Below, in pieces: positions 6,240 through 9,803 of a stretch of DNA of 9,803 nt. A program made the position numbers and the translations under genes. The stretch comes from Spirochaetales bacterium UBA1265 (GTDB taxonomy: Bacteria; Spirochaetota; Spirochaetia; Sphaerochaetales; Sphaerochaetaceae). The notes under the pieces are model-generated. The model had not been told where the DNA came from and did not search any database. It worked only from the letters and a program-made list of their open reading frames with translations. The stretch is taken from assembly GCA_002308475.1 (NCBI GenBank), contig DBVL01000133.1:1256-11058 (forward strand), in the 5' to 3' direction. Position 1 is the first letter of the stretch; every line of letters begins with the position of its first letter.

Positions 6240-8773
6240 GGGCTGTATGTCTGAAAACCGACCACATGACAAACCCCCTGGGATTAAGTGATACAACTCC
6301 TGTTTTCAGCTGGATTACCGAAGGTGGAGTTCAGAAGGCCTACGAAGTGCAGGCTTTCATAGGAGGACTCAGGGTATGGGAAACAGGAAAGGTTGAAAGC
6401 TCTTCAAACATAATCAGGAGTGGCTATCCGGCAAAATCTCGCGAACGGGTAATTTGGAGAGTCAGACTCTGGGATGATGAAGAGAACCCCTGCGAATGGA
6501 GCTCAGCATGGTTTGAGACAGGACTGCTCTGTGTGGATGACTGGTCAGGTCAATGGATAGATCCTGAGTTCTCATACTCCTGTGAAGGGCGCAAACCCTC
6601 AAGTGTTCTCAGAAAGGAGTTCATGGTTGAGAAGCCTACTGAAGATGCCCGGCTGTATATAACCTGTCACGGACTCTATGTTGCTGAGATAAACGGTAGT
6701 CGGGTAGGAGATTTCGTCCTTGCCCCGGGATATGATGATTACAGAAAGAAAATCCAGGTACAGACCTATGATGTCTCAGCTTTTCTTCATGAGGGGCTTA
6801 ATGAGATTCTGGTAACTCTTGGAGACGGATGGTATAGGGGAAATGTCGGAATAGATGGAACTCCCGACTACTATGGAAGTGATCTTGCCCTTCTTTGCCA
6901 GCTTGAGGCGGGTGGAAAGGTGATTGTTAAGTCAGATGAGACCTGGCTTGCCTCTCAGGAAGGCCCTGTAAGGGAAAACGATATGCAGAAAGGGGAGACC
7001 TTTGACGCCCGTAAGCTTACTGCCGAAGGCTGGCATCCTGTGGCTTTGAGAGATTATTCCAAAGCGGTTCTTTCAGGTTCTGATACAGTTCCGGTTGTTG
7101 AACAGGAAAGATTTGAAGGCCATCTCTTCAAAGCACCCAACGGTGAATGGGTTGTTGATTTCTCCCAGAATATTGCAGGCTACACGGAGATAACGGTCTA
7201 TGCTGAAGAGGGACAGAGAATCATACTCTGGCATGGGGAAACTCTTGACCGGGACGGAAACTTCACACAGGCGAACTATGATCCCGGAGATAGAAACAAG
7301 AATGGGGGAATCCCACAGAGAACTGAGCTGATCTGCAAGAAAGGACTGAATGTATACAAGCCTTCGTTCTGCATATTCGGCTTCAGATATGCCAGAGTTG
7401 AGGCAGAGATGGATATCTCAAATGCTTCATTCACTGCTGTTGCAGTATACTCCAGAATGGAACAGACAGGTTTTTTTGATTGTTCAGATGAAAGAATCAA
7501 CAGGCTGTTTCTCAACAGTTTATGGAGTATGAGAAGCAACTTCTGCGACATACCTACAGATTGTCCCACGAGAGAGCGGGCCGGATGGACGGGAGACGCC
7601 GGTGTGTTTGCGCCTACCGGAGTAATTCTAAGCGATTGTTATCCTATATTCAGAAAATGGCTTGCCGAGTGCAGACTGGCACAAAATGAAGAAGGTCTGG
7701 TTGCGAATATTGCTCCTGTAAACAACAAAGGTGGCATGGTAAGCAATGTTCTTCAGGGCTCCGCCGGTTGGGGAGATGCTTGTATTCTTGTGCCATGGGC
7801 GTTGTATCAGGCCTATGGAGATGTTCAGATTCTTGAAGAAAACTACGATATGATGTGCAGATGGATGAGCTTCTGTGAGAAGAGAGCTTCCAAAACACGC
7901 ATGGGAAATCTTAAAAATCCGTACAGAAAGTATCTTGTAGACCACGGTTTCCACTTCGGAGAATGGATGGAACCGGATGTCTCGTCAATGGAGACCATGA
8001 AACACAACATGCTGCATGGGGCTCCTGAGGTGGCTACGGCTTACTTCTTTAAATCTGCTTCAACTATGTCTGCAATTGCAGATATCCTCGGCAGAGAAGA
8101 AGACTCCGTCAGATATTCAGAGTTGGCTGAAAACATACGTAAGGCTTACAGGTTCTCATGCACTGAGAATGGAAAAATCAATTCAAAGCGCCAGTGTGAG
8201 TATGTACGACCCATAAGTTTCGGTCTTCTTGATGAAAGTGAGTGCAGGGGGGCTGCAGATGATTTGAATTCTTTGATTGAAGGAAACGGATACCACCTGA
8301 ATACAGGTTTCCTGTCCACTTCTGACTTGTGCAGAGTCCTCTTGGATTACGGACACAGGGAGAGTGCATACAGGCTTCTTTTACAAAATGAATGTCCTGG
8401 TTGGCTGTATGCTGTTGAGAAAGGCGCTACGACAATCTGGGAGACATGGGACGGAATCCGTGAGGACGGCAGTATACATGATTCTTTCAACCATTACTCA
8501 TACGGGGCTGTTTCCGGATTTCTTATCACTGGTGTCTGTGGAATCCGGCTTGAAAACAGAAATCTCCTTATCAGACCGCAGCCGGATCCTTCTCTGAAAT
8601 ATGCTAGGGCCAGATGGTTGTCTCCGGTTGGAGAGATTTCCAGTTCATGGGAATACAAAACTGACAGGATTATCTTTGATTTCAAGGTGCCTGTTCCAGC
8701 CGTCCTGGAAATGCCGTCAGGAGAAACAAACGAATTGAAACAGGGAGAATCGCATTATGAGATACTTTTGTAA
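6236..8773 (+). CDS. Alpha-L-rhamnosidase, glycoside hydrolase family 78
   Basis: An 845-residue GH78 enzyme that hydrolyses terminal non-reducing alpha-L-rhamnose with inversion. Domains in family order: an N-terminal Ig-like domain (about 1-105, NPLGLSDTTPVFSW near the start), the Bac_rhamnosid_N beta-sandwich (about 120-285), a concanavalin-like domain (about 290-395), the catalytic alpha6/alpha6 barrel (about 405-745) and a C-terminal beta-sandwich (about 750-845). The catalytic signature DCPTRERAGWTGDA begins at Asp442 and includes Glu447 and Asp454. The second acidic centre is Glu736 in TTIWETWDG, followed by FNHYSYG with His753. By analogy with studied GH78 enzymes, one acidic residue in the first motif is the general acid and Glu736 the likely base. 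Length is within the family range and no frameshift is seen. There is no signal peptide, so intracellular action on imported oligosaccharides or glycosides is expected. It overlaps the isomerase by 4 bases and the next gene by 17. Confidence 0.95.
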   Translation: MRAVCLKTDHMTNPLGLSDTTPVFSWITEGGVQKAYEVQAFIGGLRVWETGKVESSSNIIRSGYPAKSRERVIWRVRLWDDEENPCEWSSAWFETGLLCVDDWSGQWIDPEFSYSCEGRKPSSVLRKEFMVEKPTEDARLYITCHGLYVAEINGSRVGDFVLAPGYDDYRKKIQVQTYDVSAFLHEGLNEILVTLGDGWYRGNVGIDGTPDYYGSDLALLCQLEAGGKVIVKSDETWLASQEGPVRENDMQKGETFDARKLTAEGWHPVALRDYSKAVLSGSDTVPVVEQERFEGHLFKAPNGEWVVDFSQNIAGYTEITVYAEEGQRIILWHGETLDRDGNFTQANYDPGDRNKNGGIPQRTELICKKGLNVYKPSFCIFGFRYARVEAEMDISNASFTAVAVYSRMEQTGFFDCSDERINRLFLNSLWSMRSNFCDIPTDCPTRERAGWTGDAGVFAPTGVILSDCYPIFRKWLAECRLAQNEEGLVANIAPVNNKGGMVSNVLQGSAGWGDACILVPWALYQAYGDVQILEENYDMMCRWMSFCEKRASKTRMGNLKNPYRKYLVDHGFHFGEWMEPDVSSMETMKHNMLHGAPEVATAYFFKSASTMSAIADILGREEDSVRYSELAENIRKAYRFSCTENGKINSKRQCEYVRPISFGLLDESECRGAADDLNSLIEGNGYHLNTGFLSTSDLCRVLLDYGHRESAYRLLLQNECPGWLYAVEKGATTIWETWDGIREDGSIHDSFNHYSYGAVSGFLITGVCGIRLENRNLLIRPQPDPSLKYARARWLSPVGEISSSWEYKTDRIIFDFKVPVPAVLEMPSGETNELKQGESHYEILL
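8742..8747 (+). promoter_or_regulatory. Ribosome binding site of the GH43-type gene inside the GH78 gene
   Basis: AGGGAG lies nine bases before the ATG at 8757. It shows that the last gene begins inside the end of the rhamnosidase gene in a different frame, with a 17-base overlap. Confidence 0.6.
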
Positions 8774-9803
8774 TCCTTTGAATCTCAACTATCACTATCA
8801 GTTCAATGCTGATCCGAGGTTGCATGGAAAACTTCAGATATGCAGAGAAGCTGCTGATCCTTCCATGATATCATTCAAGGGCCGGTATTATATTTTCGCA
8901 TCAATGAATCTCGGTGTGTGGGTCTCTGATGACCTGGCATCATGGACTTTCCACAAGCTTCCAGAGAATATTCCTCTTTATGATTATGCTCCGGATGTAC
9001 GTGTCATGGGGGACTATGTGTATTTCTGCGCGTCAAGACGCGAAGAGAACTGTGACCGGTACAGGACAAATGATATCCTGAAAGGACCGTATGAAAAGAT
9101 TGATGGAACATTTCCTTTCTGGGACCCGAATCTGTTTGTTGATGATGACGGACGTGTTTACTTTTACTGGGGATGTTCAAATGCCGAACCCATATATGGT
9201 GTTGAGCTTGATTCTATGACCCTGAAGCCTTTGGGAAACAAAGTTGCGTTGATATGCGGACATCCGGATGAGATAGGTTATGAGAGAATTGGAGATGACA
9301 ACAGCATCTACCCGGCAACTGAAGAAGAGATAGAGTTGCGATATCAGGCCTTTGTGAAGGCTCAGGGAATTCCAGAGGAGAAGCTTCCGGCAAATGTGAA
9401 GCCCCTTATCAGGGGCATGTTTTCGAACAGACCGTACATAGAAGGAGCCTGGATGGACAAGCATGATGGGAAGTATTACCTTCAGTATGCAGCTCCAGGT
9501 ACCCAGTACAATACCTATAGTGACGGTGTCTATATATCTGATTCTCCATTGGGGCCGTTTACTCTGGCTCAAAACAACCCCTACTCATACAAGCCTGAAG
9601 GTTTCATGACCGGCGCTGGTCATGGATCAACCATGGAAGACTGTAAGGGAAGACTCTGGCATGCCTCCACAATGCGTATTTCAGTTAATCATGATTTTGA
9701 AAGACGAATAGGAATCTGGAGAGCAGGATATGATAGCGACGGTGAGCTCTTCTGCAACCAGAGATATGGGGATTGGCCACTGGATGTTGATGCTGAAACT
9801 CCA
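8757..9803 (+). CDS. Glycoside hydrolase family 43-type enzyme, N-terminal 349 residues (3' end outside window)
   Basis: An open frame from ATG 8757 to the window edge gives 349 residues, starting MRYFCNPLNLNYHYQF. It shows the five-bladed-propeller pattern of GH43: Asp34 in REAADPSMI with GRYYIFASM (likely base), Asp123 in FWDPNLFVDDDGRVYFYWG (likely the pKa-setting Asp), and Glu229 in RPYIEGAWMD followed by GKYYLQYAAPGT (likely acid). These residue roles come from the family, not from this protein. The stretch between Asp123 and Glu229 is long and carries a charged helical piece at about 192-215. GH43 enzymes act on alpha-L-arabinofuranosides, beta-xylosides or beta-galactans; the substrate is not readable here. 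No signal peptide is seen. It overlaps the GH78 gene by 17 bases and is in the same operon. The fold-level call is firm; related five-bladed propeller families remain possible. The C-terminus, where a beta-sandwich often sits, is missing. Confidence 0.85.
   Translation, partial: MRYFCNPLNLNYHYQFNADPRLHGKLQICREAADPSMISFKGRYYIFASMNLGVWVSDDLASWTFHKLPENIPLYDYAPDVRVMGDYVYFCASRREENCDRYRTNDILKGPYEKIDGTFPFWDPNLFVDDDGRVYFYWGCSNAEPIYGVELDSMTLKPLGNKVALICGHPDEIGYERIGDDNSIYPATEEEIELRYQAFVKAQGIPEEKLPANVKPLIRGMFSNRPYIEGAWMDKHDGKYYLQYAAPGTQYNTYSDGVYISDSPLGPFTLAQNNPYSYKPEGFMTGAGHGSTMEDCKGRLWHASTMRISVNHDFERRIGIWRAGYDSDGELFCNQRYGDWPLDVDAETP

Noticed and set aside
9177..9572. A 131-codon minus-strand frame near the right edge
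   Set aside because: It covers the same bases as the GH43-type frame, which is continuous from a good start for 349 codons and carries the family motifs.
1..9803. Search for CRISPR arrays, tRNA or rRNA genes, insertion sequences, phage or defence genes
   Set aside because: No regularly spaced repeats, cloverleaf-like stretch, transposase, integrase or nuclease-type reading frame was found; the window is almost fully occupied by regulator and sugar-utilisation genes.

Overview
The window reads as part of a carbohydrate-utilisation locus of an anaerobic, probably gut- or rumen-type bacterium. The low-to-middling GC, frequent AGA/AGG arginine and ATA isoleucine codons, strong GGAGG-type ribosome binding sites, an extended -10 promoter and a GH2 enzyme with a helical C-terminal tail that I recall from clostridial relatives all point towards Bacillota (Clostridia, Lachnospiraceae-like). 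A gut spirochaete (Treponema-like) is the main alternative. This placement is inference; nothing in the window is taxonomically decisive.

Layout. Positions 2-328 (+) hold the C-terminal DNA-binding end of an AraC-family regulator that begins outside the window. Positions 325-1545 (-) hold a complete 406-residue AraC-family regulator that converges on the first and overlaps it by 4 bp at the stop codons. A 200-bp AT-rich divergent intergenic region (1546-1745) carries the regulator's promoter and, less certainly, the promoter of the rightward operon. From 1746 to the right edge is one tightly packed operon: a GPH-family sugar:cation symporter, a GH2 glycosidase (beta-galactosidase/beta-glucuronidase type), a xylose-isomerase-like TIM-barrel isomerase/epimerase, a GH78 alpha-L-rhamnosidase, and the first 349 residues of a GH43-type glycosidase that runs off the window.

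How the genes work together (inference). The four enzymes lack visible signal peptides, so they should act in the cytoplasm on a small oligosaccharide or plant glycoside brought in by the symporter. The AraC regulator divergent to the operon is the natural candidate for sensing the sugar and activating the cassette. The enzyme set (alpha-L-rhamnosidase, a beta-galactosidase/glucuronidase-type enzyme, and a GH43 pentosidase/galactosidase-type enzyme) suits a rhamnose-containing plant saccharide such as a rhamnogalacturonan-I or arabinogalactan side chain, or a rhamnosylated plant glycoside. The isomerase would convert one released or modified sugar for entry into central metabolism.

The operon is dense: a 7-nt gap, then overlaps of 4, 4 and 17 nt, with no terminator visible between genes. 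I found no tRNA, rRNA, CRISPR array, insertion sequence or phage gene. Nothing here is clearly a new kind of system. The points most worth a second look are the orphan isomerase inside the hydrolase operon, the uncharacterised GH2 C-terminal tail, the ambiguous GH2 specificity, and the regulatory region.
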